Shown piece by piece: positions 26,665 through 36,011 of a stretch of 64,000 nucleotides of DNA. This DNA is from Deltaproteobacteria bacterium (GTDB lineage: Bacteria > Myxococcota_A > Polyangia > Polyangiales > Polyangiaceae): assembly GCA_016218915.1 (NCBI GenBank), contig JACRCQ010000077.1:62001-126000 (forward strand). The letters are read 5' to 3'. How positions within the stretch are numbered: position 1 is the stretch's first letter; every line of letters begins with the position of its first letter. The notes beneath the pieces are model-generated. The model saw nothing but the letters and a program-made list of their open reading frames with translations. It was not told where the DNA came from and searched no databases. The translations under genes and the position numbers were made by a program.

Positions 26665-28164
26665 TCACTTCCCTCCCCTCCGGCCGTCCGCCGGTCCTGA
26701 AGGGTTGGCCGCCTCCACTGGACCCACCAACAGCGAGCCGCCGATCCCCAATCCCATCACGGTCTCGACTGGCATCATGGTGCCAAGCACGTCCGCAGGG
26801 TCATGCACGTCCGCGAGCGACACGTACCCGGAAGCGCTGCTGCGCGATTCGTAGAACAGGAAGAGCTGCACCGAAGAGCCGGGACGTACGCCGACCTCGA
26901 CGTGTTGCACGGTTGCGGTCAAGTACCTGCCCCTGCGATGCGACATCGCGTAGTCGCCGTAGAGCACCGCCGGCTTGCCCACGCGCTCGAGCGTGCGAAG
27001 GCGGATGTGTCCGCCGTAGTCGAGCCCGTGATCGAACGAGGCGTTGCCCTTCCCGCCCGACGAGCTGGAGGAGCTCGCATTCAGGCTCTGCTCGTCCTTG
27101 AGCGTCACACCGTACAGATCTCCGTGGTAGCCCACGAACGGGCCGACGCTGATGAACGTCCAGGGGGTTGCGTCGATGCCGAACTGCCCGTGGAACTCGA
27201 AGTGCGTGAGCTTGACCTGCATCGGTTCGGTGCTCCTGGATGCCGGCACCTTCAGCGGTCCGGAAACGTACGGCATCAGGGACAGACCCAGGTCGAACCA
27301 GATTCCAATCGGCGAGGTGACCGAGCGCCACTCGGGCCGCCCGTCGAGCGCAAAGAAGAACCCGCTCAAATCGGTTCCGCTCCCCGCCTGCCCGTCGTTG
27401 ATCGGCGTGTAGGTCCTCTTGCCGAGCGAAAGCCGCAAGAACGCCTCGTCGAGATCGAGAGCCTTGGGCTGTCGGAGGCTGATCGGCGCCCCGACGGTTT
27501 CCGGCGGCTTCGACGACGACTGGGCCGGGTCAGCGCCGCGCACGATCCCGAGCCCGTCGGACCACTTCGCGTCGCCCAACGTCTCGAGCGGCTTGATCGG
27601 GACTTCGACCGCTTCCGGGGCGCTGGAAGCCGCAGGCGGTGCGGAAGCAGAGGAGGGCGGAGGCGGCGGGAGCGCAGTGGCGCGCGCTTCTTCGAACAGC
27701 CTCTGCGCCTCAGGGGAACCCAATCCCGCCGGAATCGTCGCCTTGGGGTCGAGCTTGAGCGCCTCGACGAAGGCACTGGAGGCTTCGGCGCCTTTTCGAA
27801 AGCCACCGGCGTAGACTAGCCCCAGCGTGACGAGCAGCTGCGCCTTGACCTCGGCGGAGCACGACTTGGTGCCGCAACGATCGACAGCCTGCTTGAGCTT
27901 GCGCTCGGCCTGGCCATAGTTGGCCGACTGGAAGTCTGCGCGGGCTTCGCGCTCGATCTTCTGCGAGGTCGCATCGCGTGGTGCGGGCTTGGGAGCGGCC
28001 GCGTCGCGCGCTGCGGGCTTGGACGATGCCGAGTCGCGCGGAGCAGCCTTGGCAGCAGGCGCCTTGGGAGGCGCAGCCAGCGCGGCTGCGGCTACCATCA
28101 CCAGAGCCAGCACGCTGGCAGCCGCGGCGCGCAGTCCACGTCGAGTCGATGGGGGACGCTTCAC
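26665..28164 (-). CDS. Secreted TPR-like / outer-surface protein of unknown function
   Basis: 499 residues from GTG 28164, which has GGAGG nine bases upstream and overlaps the previous stop as GTGA; longer in-frame versions read through the neighbour and were rejected. A signal peptide (ASVLALVMVAAAALAAPP) leads into an Ala/Lys/Pro-rich linker. A short tetratricopeptide-like helical region (ADFQSANYGQAERKLKQAVD ... AEASSAFVEALKLDPKA) is followed by a Ser/Pro linker and a C-terminal 270-residue beta-rich domain. That domain could be an outer-membrane or carbohydrate-binding fold. The domain order resembles other Polyangiales envelope proteins. Function unknown. Confidence 0.7.
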   Translation of the reverse strand: MKRPPSTRRGLRAAAASVLALVMVAAAALAAPPKAPAAKAAPRDSASSKPAARDAAAPKPAPRDATSQKIEREARADFQSANYGQAERKLKQAVDRCGTKSCSAEVKAQLLVTLGLVYAGGFRKGAEASSAFVEALKLDPKATIPAGLGSPEAQRLFEEARATALPPPPPSSASAPPAASSAPEAVEVPIKPLETLGDAKWSDGLGIVRGADPAQSSSKPPETVGAPISLRQPKALDLDEAFLRLSLGKRTYTPINDGQAGSGTDLSGFFFALDGRPEWRSVTSPIGIWFDLGLSLMPYVSGPLKVPASRSTEPMQVKLTHFEFHGQFGIDATPWTFISVGPFVGYHGDLYGVTLKDEQSLNASSSSSSGGKGNASFDHGLDYGGHIRLRTLERVGKPAVLYGDYAMSHRRGRYLTATVQHVEVGVRPGSSVQLFLFYESRSSASGYVSLADVHDPADVLGTMMPVETVMGLGIGGSLLVGPVEAANPSGPADGRRGGK

Positions 28165-28850
28165 GGCTCGTTCCTCCGTCGTTGCACGCGGCGGAAGGTG
28201 CCACGCAGCCCTCGCAGACCGAGCAGCGCGAGCAGCGCGAGTCCCGCACCGTGCGCGTCGGTCGGACCGACGACCGAGCACCCGCCGCTCTCGCTCTCGC
28301 GTGGATCGATGGCGCTATCGCCGACGTGGCACTCGGATGCAGAGCCTTTGCCGTCGCACACGCACGCCGGTACGCACAAGTTGTTGTCGCAACAATCTGA
28401 CACGCAGTCCGACTTCTTGGTGCAGTGGTCCGCACAGGTGCAGAAGTCGATACCGGCGCAGGGGACCACGACGCCCTTCTGCTTGTCTCCATCGCAGCCG
28501 GTTCCGCTCGCGCCAGGGCTGCCGCCGTTTCCGGTCGGGCCGCCGCCGCTGCCACCTTTGCCCGACGAGCAGCTCGGGCTGGATGAGCAGGTTCCGTTGC
28601 AGCAGGTTGGAGCGGATTGCGGACAGCAGAAGCCAGGGCACTGTACGGCGTTGCTCGGGCACTTCATCGAGCCGGTGCACGTGCTGCTGTTGCCGCACAT
28701 GTTGTTCGGGCAGCAGTAGCTGTAGGGCGGGTCACAGCACAGCCCCGCAGTGCACACCGTTGACTTTGCGGCGCATTGGGCAGACGCATCGCGCACGGGC
28801 AGCAGCCACGTTGCAGCGATGGCCGCGATGACTGCTACGGCCTTGTTCAC
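28161..28850 (-). CDS. Cysteine-rich exported protein with MYXO-CTERM-type anchor
   Basis: 229 residues. A cleavable signal peptide (MNKAVAVIAAIAATWLLPVRDASA) is followed by two cysteine-rich blocks (CCDPPYSYCCPNNMCGNSS; CADHCTKKSDCVSDCCDNN) separated by a Gly/Ser linker. The C-terminus has the tripartite MYXO-CTERM layout: GGCSVVG with the key Cys, a hydrophobic helix (GLALLALLGLRGL) and an Arg-rich tail (RRVQRRRNEP). In myxobacteria this signal is taken to direct processing and surface anchoring. It is the first gene of a three-gene operon and its stop overlaps the next start by four bases (GTGA). Confidence 0.8.
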   Translation of the reverse strand: MNKAVAVIAAIAATWLLPVRDASAQCAAKSTVCTAGLCCDPPYSYCCPNNMCGNSSTCTGSMKCPSNAVQCPGFCCPQSAPTCCNGTCSSSPSCSSGKGGSGGGPTGNGGSPGASGTGCDGDKQKGVVVPCAGIDFCTCADHCTKKSDCVSDCCDNNLCVPACVCDGKGSASECHVGDSAIDPRESESGGCSVVGPTDAHGAGLALLALLGLRGLRGTFRRVQRRRNEP

Positions 28851-29052
28851 CTGGATCCTCCCTCCTCACCGACCCAAGGACGGGTCGAACGACTCATCGT
28901 ACTCTCAACCGGACGCGGACGCGGGAGCGATCCATCGGGTGACGCTGCGGCGCTTGCGCGGGCGGCCGTCACGCATGCTCAGGCAGGCTTGGGCATGGAA
29001 CTCCGGGACAATCGGCTACCGATACACCGGCACACGAAAGTCCTACGCTCGT

Positions 29053-31158
29053 TCAGCGTCGAGACGGGGTGGCTCGCTTGCGGCGCGGAGCCGGTGCGCC
29101 TCGATCGCCGCTGGCCTTGCGCTTGGGTTGCGAGGGACGCCCGGCCGAAGGCTCGGTGGCTGCGCCGCCCATCCCCTTGAGGGCCTTGAGCTCGTCGCGG
29201 ATGCGCGCCGCCCGCTCGAAGTCGAGCTGCTCGGCTGCAGCGAACATCTCCTGACGCATGGCTTCGATGCGCTCGGCCAACGACACCTCGTCGCTGACCG
29301 CCTCGATCTTCTCTGCCCGCCCTTTTCCCTTGGGCACAGCGTAGTAGTCGGTCATGCCCGAGGCTGGCGACATGTCGAGCACCGCCTTCTTGACCGTCTC
29401 GGGCGTGATGTTGTGCTCGAGGTTGTACGCCGCCTGCTTCTCGCGTCGACGGTTGGTCACGCCGATTGCTTCGTCCATGGCCTTGGTGATGCGGTCGGCG
29501 TACATGATCACCCGGCCGTGAACGTTGCGTGCAGCACGGCCGATGGTCTGGATGAGCGAGCGAGCGGACCGCAGGAAACCTTCCTTGTCGGCATCGAGGA
29601 TGGCCACCAGGGAGACTTCGGGCAGGTCCAGGCCTTCGCGAAGAAGGTTGATTCCGACCAGGACGTCGAACTCCCCCAGGCGCAGGTCGCGCAGGATGTC
29701 GATGCGCTCGAGCGTATCGACGTCGGAGTGCAGGTACTTCACGCGAACGCCCAGGTCCCGGTAGTAATCGGTGAGGTCTTCGGCCATGCGCTTGGTCAGC
29801 GTGGTGACCAGCACACGCTCGCCCTGGGCCACGGTTGACCGGATCTCCGTGAGCAGGTCGTCGACCTGTCCGGCGATCTTCCGGACCTCCACGAGCGGAT
29901 CCATCAAGCCGGTGGGACGAATCACCTGCTCGACGACTTCGCCGTTGCACAGCCTGAGCTCGTCGTCAGCCGGCGTGGCGGAGACGAACAAGCAGCGATG
30001 GATGTGCTTTTCGAACTCCTCGTACTTCAGGGGGCGGTTATCCAGGGCGCTGGGCATGCGGAAGCCGTAGTCGACGAGGGTCGATTTCCGGCTGAAGTCG
30101 CCGTGGTACATCGCCTTGATCTGCGGCAGCGTCTGGTGCGACTCGTCGATGATGAGCAGGAAGTCCGCGGGGAAGTAGTCGATGAGCGTGGGAGGGGGAT
30201 CGCCTGCGGCCCTGCCCGACAGGTGGCGAGAGTAGTTCTCGATTCCCTGGCAGTACCCCATCTGCTCCATCATCTCGAGGTCGTACATGGTGCGCTGCTC
30301 GATGCGCTGCTTCTCGAGCAGACGAGCGTTCTTGTCGTAGAAGTCCAGTCTCTCCCGTAGCTCCTCGCGTATGGACACGACGGCCCGGCGCATCTGCTGC
30401 TCGGGCGTGACGTAGTGCGAGCCCGGGAAGATCCCGTAGCGATCGAGCTCTCCGAGCACCCGGCCGCGCAACGGATCGATCTCCTTGATCGACTCGACGT
30501 CGTCGCCGAAGAACTCGATGCGCACCGCACGGTCCTGCTCGTAGGCCGGGAACACCTCCACGACGTCTCCACGCACCCGGAACGTCCCGCGGTGGAAGTC
30601 GATGTCGTTGCGCTCGTATTGCACGTCGACCAGCTGCCGCAGCAGATCGTCGCGACGCAGCACCGTGCCCTTCTGCAGACGGATCAGCATGCCCGAATAC
30701 GATTCGGCCGAGCCGATACCGTAGATGCAGCTCACCGAGGCCACGATGATCACGTCTTGACGCGACAGCAGGGCCGCTGTGGCCGAGTGCCGCATCCGAT
30801 CGATCTGGTCGTTGATGATCGAGTCCTTCTCGATGTACGTGTCCGTGACCGGGATGTAGGCCTCGGGCTGGTAGTAGTCGTAGTAGCTCACGAAGTACTC
30901 GACCGCATTGCCCGGGAACAGCTCGCGCATCTCGCTGTAGAGCTGCGCGGCCAGCGTCTTGTTCGGCGCCATGATCAGCGTCGGACGATTGATGCGCTCG
31001 ATCACGTTCGCGATCGTGAATGTCTTGCCGCTACCCGTGATCCCCAGCAGGGTCTGGTAGCGCTCGCCCCGGCTCAGCCCATTGCAGAGCCCTTCGATTG
31101 CCTGGGGCTGATCGCCCTTGGGCACGAACGACGAGACCAGCGAGAAGGATTCCGGCAT
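29053..31158 (-). CDS. uvrB: UvrB, DNA excision-repair damage-recognition subunit
   Basis: 701 residues. Walker [18 protein letters not shown], the aromatic beta-hairpin segment [16 protein letters not shown] that probes damaged DNA, the [10 protein letters not shown] helicase motif II, and motif [12 protein letters not shown] are all present. The C-terminal UVR helix pair that contacts UvrC is visible in [20 protein letters not shown], followed by a Lys/Arg/Pro-rich tail. Length is normal. With UvrA and UvrC it forms the (A)BC excinuclease. It stands alone; no SOS box was identified by eye. Confidence 0.97.
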   Translation of the reverse strand: MPESFSLVSSFVPKGDQPQAIEGLCNGLSRGERYQTLLGITGSGKTFTIANVIERINRPTLIMAPNKTLAAQLYSEMRELFPGNAVEYFVSYYDYYQPEAYIPVTDTYIEKDSIINDQIDRMRHSATAALLSRQDVIIVASVSCIYGIGSAESYSGMLIRLQKGTVLRRDDLLRQLVDVQYERNDIDFHRGTFRVRGDVVEVFPAYEQDRAVRIEFFGDDVESIKEIDPLRGRVLGELDRYGIFPGSHYVTPEQQMRRAVVSIREELRERLDFYDKNARLLEKQRIEQRTMYDLEMMEQMGYCQGIENYSRHLSGRAAGDPPPTLIDYFPADFLLIIDESHQTLPQIKAMYHGDFSRKSTLVDYGFRMPSALDNRPLKYEEFEKHIHRCLFVSATPADDELRLCNGEVVEQVIRPTGLMDPLVEVRKIAGQVDDLLTEIRSTVAQGERVLVTTLTKRMAEDLTDYYRDLGVRVKYLHSDVDTLERIDILRDLRLGEFDVLVGINLLREGLDLPEVSLVAILDADKEGFLRSARSLIQTIGRAARNVHGRVIMYADRITKAMDEAIGVTNRRREKQAAYNLEHNITPETVKKAVLDMSPASGMTDYYAVPKGKGRAEKIEAVSDEVSLAERIEAMRQEMFAAAEQLDFERAARIRDELKALKGMGGAATEPSAGRPSQPKRKASGDRGAPAPRRKRATPSRR

Positions 31159-31223
31159 GTCCAGCGGGTATGCGACGGGGCACAGAGGGGGGCAAGAGCG
31201 GGATGCGTCGCCCGAGCGGCGCG

Positions 31224-31523
31224 CTAGTCGTTCGACGGCGAGTCAGCCGCAGTGTCAGGGGGATCGGAATCAGGCGGCGCGGAATCAGGCGGCTCGGTGT
31301 CGGGTCCTGTCTCGGCCGCAGCTTCGGGTTGGACGACCTGATCCACAGCGGCGTCCGTAGACGAATCGAGCACCCACACGCCGCCCTCGGGTGGATCGAG
31401 GCAATCGGCCCAGTCGTTTGCGGCCGTGCACTTCGGCGTGTAGCCGTCGGTCGAGCAACCCACTCCTGCGAGCATCGCGAGAGCCGAAAGCGCCATCATG
31501 AGACTGCCAACAGTTCTCATCAC
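31224..31523 (-). CDS. Small Asp/Pro-rich lipoprotein
   Basis: 99 residues. The signal [20 protein letters not shown] ends in lipobox GVGC. The mature part is short, acidic and proline-rich ([19 protein letters not shown]), which predicts a disordered surface peptide. GTG 31523 overlaps the stop of the AgmX/PglI-type gene as GTGA; an ATG three bases downstream is equally possible. Translational coupling suggests a shared role with that protein, but no function is known. Confidence 0.65.
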   Translation of the reverse strand: MMRTVGSLMMALSALAMLAGVGCSTDGYTPKCTAANDWADCLDPPEGGVWVLDSSTDAAVDQVVQPEAAAETGPDTEPPDSAPPDSDPPDTAADSPSND

Positions 31524-32149
31524 TTCTTTCCCTCTTGAGGAGTGAACGACAACGGGATCGTGACGTCAACGCAGCTTCCACCGGCGGGCGCCGGGAACGG
31601 GCGGCCACGGAACAGGCCGAGCACACAGGAGCTGACCTCCGCCGAATGCATTCCATCCTCCACGATCGAAGCGCTGCAAACCGTGCCGTTGGCTGCAACG
31701 CGCACGCCCACCTTGAGCCTGCCCTGGAGCATGGAGTTGGTTCGAAGCGCGCGCTCGTAGCAACCTCGCGAAGATCCTGCAGCGCCGCGCATCGCAGATG
31801 ACAACGCAGGCGTGTCCGTACCCTGGCAAGGCGATGCGCACAGCCCTCCGCCTCCAGCGTTGGTCGGGCGACGCCCTCCCGCATCCGTGTCTGCATCGGG
31901 TCCCGCCTCGATTTCCGGAGGCGGGGGGAGATCGAACGCAGGTGCCTGCACCGTGTTGACAGGCGCGGAGCTCACGACCGGCGGCGGGGCCTGGACCTCG
32001 TTCTTGCGGAACTTGAACCAGAGAACGACGACGATCACCACGACCAGCAAGACGCTGGCGATGATGTACGGAGTCCCGCTCGACCCGGAGGACGGAAGCT
32101 TCGAAGGAATGGATACGCGGGGAGCATCTGGCTGCGGCATCGAAAACAC
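31520..32149 (-). CDS. AgmX/PglI C-terminal domain protein (TonB-like)
   Basis: 209 residues. A single transmembrane helix (YIIASVLLVVVIVVVLWFKF) divides a short cytoplasmic N-terminus from a Pro-rich periplasmic linker. The C-terminal 90 residues match the AgmX/PglI C-terminal domain: SRGCYERALRTNSMLQGRLK, a GTVCSASIVEDG strand and SSCVLGLFRGRPFPAP with paired cysteines. This TonB-related fold is linked in myxobacteria to adventurous gliding motility and energy-coupled envelope machines. It is coupled to a small lipoprotein downstream. Confidence 0.8.
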   Translation of the reverse strand: MFSMPQPDAPRVSIPSKLPSSGSSGTPYIIASVLLVVVIVVVLWFKFRKNEVQAPPPVVSSAPVNTVQAPAFDLPPPPEIEAGPDADTDAGGRRPTNAGGGGLCASPCQGTDTPALSSAMRGAAGSSRGCYERALRTNSMLQGRLKVGVRVAANGTVCSASIVEDGMHSAEVSSCVLGLFRGRPFPAPAGGSCVDVTIPLSFTPQEGKK

Positions 32150-32211
32150 CCTGTGTCCGCTCTTCGGCGGGGTTGCCAGTATACAAGAGCCGGCCCTCTA
32201 GCCCAGAGGAT

Positions 32212-32787
32212 CTAGCTTCCCTCCGCGGTTGTGGGTCCGTAGATGACCAGACGGCTGTCTCCGTAGTGGCGTATGTCCTCCGATTGCAAGCCCTGGATGA
32301 CTGGACACTCCTGGTCCGACGGGTATTCAAGCACCACCAGCCCTCCTTCGGCCAGCAGTCCTGCCCGGACCATGGCCGCCAAGGCTGTAATCGACGTTCC
32401 GTCCCGGACCATGGCAAACGGCGGATCGACCAGCCACAGGTCGAACGGACCCAAGGCCTGAAGCGTCCCTAGGCTCTTCTCCAGGGGTCTTTGAACAACC
32501 TGTGCGATTTCGGAGCGTTGCAGGCCGACCAGCGCAAGGTTGCTGCGCACCACCTCTGCTGCCTGCCGCCCCTTCTCCACAAAAACCGCAGAGCCAGCGC
32601 CCCGCGAAAGCGCCTCGATCCCCAGGGCCCCTGAGCCGGCGTAGCAGTCCAGCACCTTGCGGCCAGCCACCGAGCCGCCCAGCACGTTGAACAGGGCTTC
32701 GCGCACGCGATCGGTGGTGGGACGCGTTCCTTGGCCGGGCGGTGCCTGCAACCGACGGCCTCGAAAGGTTCCTGAGATGATTCGCAT
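32212..32787 (-). CDS. rsmD: RsmD, 16S rRNA (guanine966-N2)-methyltransferase
   Basis: 191 residues from ATG 32787; the annotated family N-terminus MRIISGTFRGRRLQAPPG starts exactly here, so an upstream in-frame ATG is rejected. Motifs: TRPTTDRVREALFNVL for RNA binding, VLDCYAGSGALGIEALSRGA for S-adenosylmethionine and the catalytic LVDPPF. It methylates G966 of 16S rRNA during 30S assembly. Often found beside coaD, which is absent here. Confidence 0.93.
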   Translation of the reverse strand: MRIISGTFRGRRLQAPPGQGTRPTTDRVREALFNVLGGSVAGRKVLDCYAGSGALGIEALSRGAGSAVFVEKGRQAAEVVRSNLALVGLQRSEIAQVVQRPLEKSLGTLQALGPFDLWLVDPPFAMVRDGTSITALAAMVRAGLLAEGGLVVLEYPSDQECPVIQGLQSEDIRHYGDSRLVIYGPTTAEGS

Positions 32788-32835
32788 GAGGCCAAGGGGT
32801 TGGCGCGGCTGTCGTAGCCCCGGCAACCGGATTCG

Positions 32836-34002
32836 TCAGAACGAGACCAGCACGTCGAGGCTTCCACCCCCGTAGGGCCGTACCGTTGGCAGAACCTGGA
32901 TGCGCGCCGCCGGTGGCGTCGAGGTTTCCTCGGCCTTGGGCTTGTCGGTCAGCACCAGATACAGCCCCGCGCCCGCGGAAACCGCGCCGAGGGCGTAGAA
33001 CACGTACTGCAACGCGCCGAACGTGCTCGCGCTCGAGCAGCCGTCCGAGATCTTGCTCGGGCTCACGCCGTTGAGGTCCTTTGTGCTCGGATCCTTGGCG
33101 AGATCACAGATGTCCGTGGTCTTGGGCTGGTTCTCGCGCGCCTTCTTGAAGTCGTCGCTTCTGTCGATCGAGAAGACCTTGAGCTGGGAGTACAACCCCG
33201 CTCCGCCCAACCCGGCGCCCAGCACCAGCGCGCCATAGCCCGCGATCTTGCGAAGGCTCGGTGCTGCGCCAGCCGACCGCGCCTGCTCCTCGGTCTGCGG
33301 CGTGAGCGAGATGCCCACCGACGAGTTCGGACGCACGCTCACTTCGCCTGCGACCGCGGCGTAGCCGGGAGCGCGCACCTCGATCTTGTGCGTGCCGACG
33401 GATACGAAGATCGTCGCCTGCCCGTCCTTGATGGAGCCAGAGGGCTGTCCGTCCACGAAGATCTGCCCGTTGACGTCGCCGGCCTGGATCTTCACTGACC
33501 CCTTGGGTGGGCCGCCGGTCAACGTCGCGAGCGCATCGATCACGATCTTGTGCAGCGCATCGTCGTTCTGGTCGGTCATGTTGTCGCTGAACGAGATGTC
33601 GGTCTTGGTCTTGCCTTGATCGCGGGTCCAGAGGTGAAGCGTGCCGACCACGCGTCGTCCCGGCGCGCGCTTGATGGCGCCCCACAGGAAGCGGGTCGCC
33701 TTGATCTGATCGGCGATGCGGACTTCGCACGCTGCATCGGGCGGGCTGGGGCACTTGAGGGCCAGGGACAGCACTTCCAAAGAGAAGTCGCCTTCGCCGA
33801 GCGACCAGCCCTTGAGCTTTCGGACCTCGCCCTTGATCGCCTGGGTCAAGGCCTCCGCCTGATCGTCGGCATCGTCGGTCTTGACGCTCACCACATGGAT
33901 GGGAAGCGCATCGGGGCCTGGAGGATCAGCGTGTGCCAGCCCGGCGCCTCCCAGGGTCGTTAGAGCTGCGCTCATGCTCAGAATTGCCAACCGACCACGC
34001 AT
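32836..34002 (-). CDS. PEGA-domain exported protein
   Basis: 388 residues. Signal peptide LSMSAALTTLGGAGLAHA; then an alpha/beta domain of about 150 residues that resembles curli-assembly-like nucleotide-free folds. A PEGA domain at about 170-235 carries the signature strands GQIFVDGQPSGSIKDG and VGTHKIEVRAPGYAA. Two hydrophobic stretches (GYGALVLGAGLGGAGLYS and YVFYALGAVSAGAGLYLVL) follow, then a short tail. PEGA proteins are numerous in Polyangiales and are thought to bind cell-wall or surface ligands. It follows the TPR gene by 54 bases on the same strand. Confidence 0.8.
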   Translation of the reverse strand: MRGRLAILSMSAALTTLGGAGLAHADPPGPDALPIHVVSVKTDDADDQAEALTQAIKGEVRKLKGWSLGEGDFSLEVLSLALKCPSPPDAACEVRIADQIKATRFLWGAIKRAPGRRVVGTLHLWTRDQGKTKTDISFSDNMTDQNDDALHKIVIDALATLTGGPPKGSVKIQAGDVNGQIFVDGQPSGSIKDGQATIFVSVGTHKIEVRAPGYAAVAGEVSVRPNSSVGISLTPQTEEQARSAGAAPSLRKIAGYGALVLGAGLGGAGLYSQLKVFSIDRSDDFKKARENQPKTTDICDLAKDPSTKDLNGVSPSKISDGCSSASTFGALQYVFYALGAVSAGAGLYLVLTDKPKAEETSTPPAARIQVLPTVRPYGGGSLDVLVSF

Positions 34003-34056
34003 TTGCTGCCTCCATCCCCGGTGGGTATCGATCGAGAACTCCTGCCCGTCGTCGCT

Positions 34057-34725
34057 CTACTTCTTCTTGGCAGGCGGAGTCGGCGTCTTTGCCTGCTCCA
34101 GCTGCTCCTGCTCGCGCTGCTGGATGCGCTGCTTGACCTTGGCAGCCTTGGCTGCGACGTCGTTGTGGGTGTCGATGGCCTTCTGGCGCTCGGTCGCAGT
34201 TGCCGCGTAGCCCTTGGCCTTGGGGTGCGCTCCGGCGTAGGTGCCGTATTCCTTCCACGCAGCAGCAGCCTCTTCGAGCTTGCCCTGACGCTCCTTCAGA
34301 TCCGCGATCACGAACAGCGCCTTGGCGTGCATCACGTCGTCATTCGCTGAGGTCTTGAGCGCCGTCTGCCACGACTGTCCTGCGTCATCCAGCTTGCCCG
34401 CTGCGAGCTGAGCCTCGCCGAGCATGTAGTATCCGAGCGGATCCTTGGAGTCCTTTTCGATCGCGTCCTTGTAGGCGGCCATCGCCTTGTCCCAGTCCTT
34501 GGCCGCATAGGCTGCGTTGCCCTTGAGCACCGCCTCGAACGTCGGCGTGATGCCGGTGATCCCTTTCGGGTCACGACGGACCCCGTCCGCATCGGCCTTG
34601 GTGCCTTTCTTGCCGGACGTATCCGACTTTTTCGCATCCTTGTCGCCCTTGCCTTCGGCGAAGACGGTGGGAGCGGCAAACACAGCAGCAAGCACGAGCG
34701 ACAGCGATAGCCAACGGGCGCGCAT
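34057..34725 (-). CDS. Exported TPR-repeat protein
   Basis: 222 residues from ATG 34725, chosen because GGAGG lies eight bases upstream and the signal peptide LSLSLVLAAVFAAPTVFA starts here; the longer frame is non-coding. A Lys/Asp-rich linker leads to two or three tetratricopeptide repeats (GNAAYAAKDWDKAMAAYKDA; GYYMLGEAQLAAGKLDDAGQ; LFVIADLKERQGKLEEAAAA). A coiled coil (VKQRIQQREQEQLEQ) closes the protein. Probably a periplasmic scaffold, co-expressed with the PEGA protein. Confidence 0.78.
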   Translation of the reverse strand: MRARWLSLSLVLAAVFAAPTVFAEGKGDKDAKKSDTSGKKGTKADADGVRRDPKGITGITPTFEAVLKGNAAYAAKDWDKAMAAYKDAIEKDSKDPLGYYMLGEAQLAAGKLDDAGQSWQTALKTSANDDVMHAKALFVIADLKERQGKLEEAAAAWKEYGTYAGAHPKAKGYAATATERQKAIDTHNDVAAKAAKVKQRIQQREQEQLEQAKTPTPPAKKK

Positions 34726-34877
34726 GGGGAGAGACCTCCTGGAATCGGCACCGAGCGTACCACGAACTCGTCCGGAACGCGCAACCCCCCGGTACGCCCC
34801 CCCGCACTTGCGTTCAGCTCCCCTTTGTCTCACCCAGGGCGAGCACATTACCCCAACCCACAGTATGCTCGCCCGCC

Positions 34878-36011
34878 GTGCGACAACCGGCTCCCTACCC
34901 ATGGAATGCGATCGAGCGCGTCCCGCGCGACGCGCTCACCGCTTTGCGCGGTGCCCGCGAAGCTCTCGCCGGCATGTGGGGACGCACATCGCTCGAAAGC
35001 GCGCTTACCGAAGTGATCGGAGAGCCTGCCCGGCTCGTCAGCTCCCAGCTCCGCGCCGCCCGCCATCGTTCCCCCCGGCCCCGATCCGCGTCGTGCCTCT
35101 TTCTGTCCCGTTCCGGCAGCTCCCGCGTGTGGCTCGAGGTGGAACCCGAGCTCGCTGCGCGCTTGACCGCGCGCCTGCTTCGACGACCGCTGCCCATGGT
35201 CGATCCTCTGTCGCCCGTTCCCGACTCGATCCAGGGAGCGGTGGCAGCGATTGCGCTGACCGTGGGGCGACGCATTGCCCTCGACGATCGGCTTGCGTTG
35301 CACGCGACTGGAGCCGCGGCTCTGGACGCGTTGCGGATGATGCGCTCGAGCGCGGTAGCGATCGATGCGACGATCCTGCTCACCGACGAGGCCTTCGAGG
35401 TCTCGTTGATCGTCGATGCCGCGCCGTGTCCGACAGGCGGGGATGCGACGTTCGATCGCACGCGCCTCGAGGCGCTTGGCGGCTTGATGTTGTCACTGCA
35501 GGTCGTGGTCGCATCGGCGGAGACGGATGGCGCACTCCTGGAGTCTCTCGCTGCGGGTGACGTGTTGCTGGCAGGGCAGGGGTGGTGGGTGGCGCGATCG
35601 GAGCAGGGGCTGGCGGGACGCGCGATTCTGTGTGCCGAAGGCGGCAGCCTGGGCTTGCCGGTCAACTTGTTCGGCGACGGGCGAATCGTGGTACTGGAGG
35701 GAACGATGACTGTGGACGTCGACAAGGATGCGCCCGCGCCAGGCAGCGACCCGAGCGGGTCGAGCGCTGACGTTCTGGCCGAAGCGCCTGTGGTCGTGCG
35801 TGTCGAGCTCGGGCAGGTCAGCATGACTGCGCGCGAGTGGGCCGCGCTTCGCGCGGGCGACATCATCACCACGGGAAGTCGGATTGCGGAGCGCGCGGTG
35901 CTTCGCGTGGCGGGCCGGGAAGTGGCCCGCGGCGAGCTGGTGGATGTCGACGGGGAGCTGGGAGTACGCATCCACGAATTGATTGGGCAACACGACGGAG
36001 GCAGATCTTGA
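34878..36011 (+). CDS. SctQ/YscQ-FliN-family (SPOA domain) protein
   Basis: 377 residues from GTG 34878. The C-terminal 75 residues form a SPOA domain (VRVELGQVSMTAREWAALRA, then VLRVAGREVARGELVDVDG), the fold of FliN and of the type III secretion cytoplasmic ring protein SctQ. The N-terminal 250 residues resemble the variable SctQ region (VEPELAARLTARLLRRPLPM). In flagella or type III systems it would sit in the C-ring/sorting platform. No other secretion or flagellar gene is in the window, so it is an orphan piece of a system encoded elsewhere. Confidence 0.72.
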   Translation: MRQPAPYPWNAIERVPRDALTALRGAREALAGMWGRTSLESALTEVIGEPARLVSSQLRAARHRSPRPRSASCLFLSRSGSSRVWLEVEPELAARLTARLLRRPLPMVDPLSPVPDSIQGAVAAIALTVGRRIALDDRLALHATGAAALDALRMMRSSAVAIDATILLTDEAFEVSLIVDAAPCPTGGDATFDRTRLEALGGLMLSLQVVVASAETDGALLESLAAGDVLLAGQGWWVARSEQGLAGRAILCAEGGSLGLPVNLFGDGRIVVLEGTMTVDVDKDAPAPGSDPSGSSADVLAEAPVVVRVELGQVSMTAREWAALRAGDIITTGSRIAERAVLRVAGREVARGELVDVDGELGVRIHELIGQHDGGRS

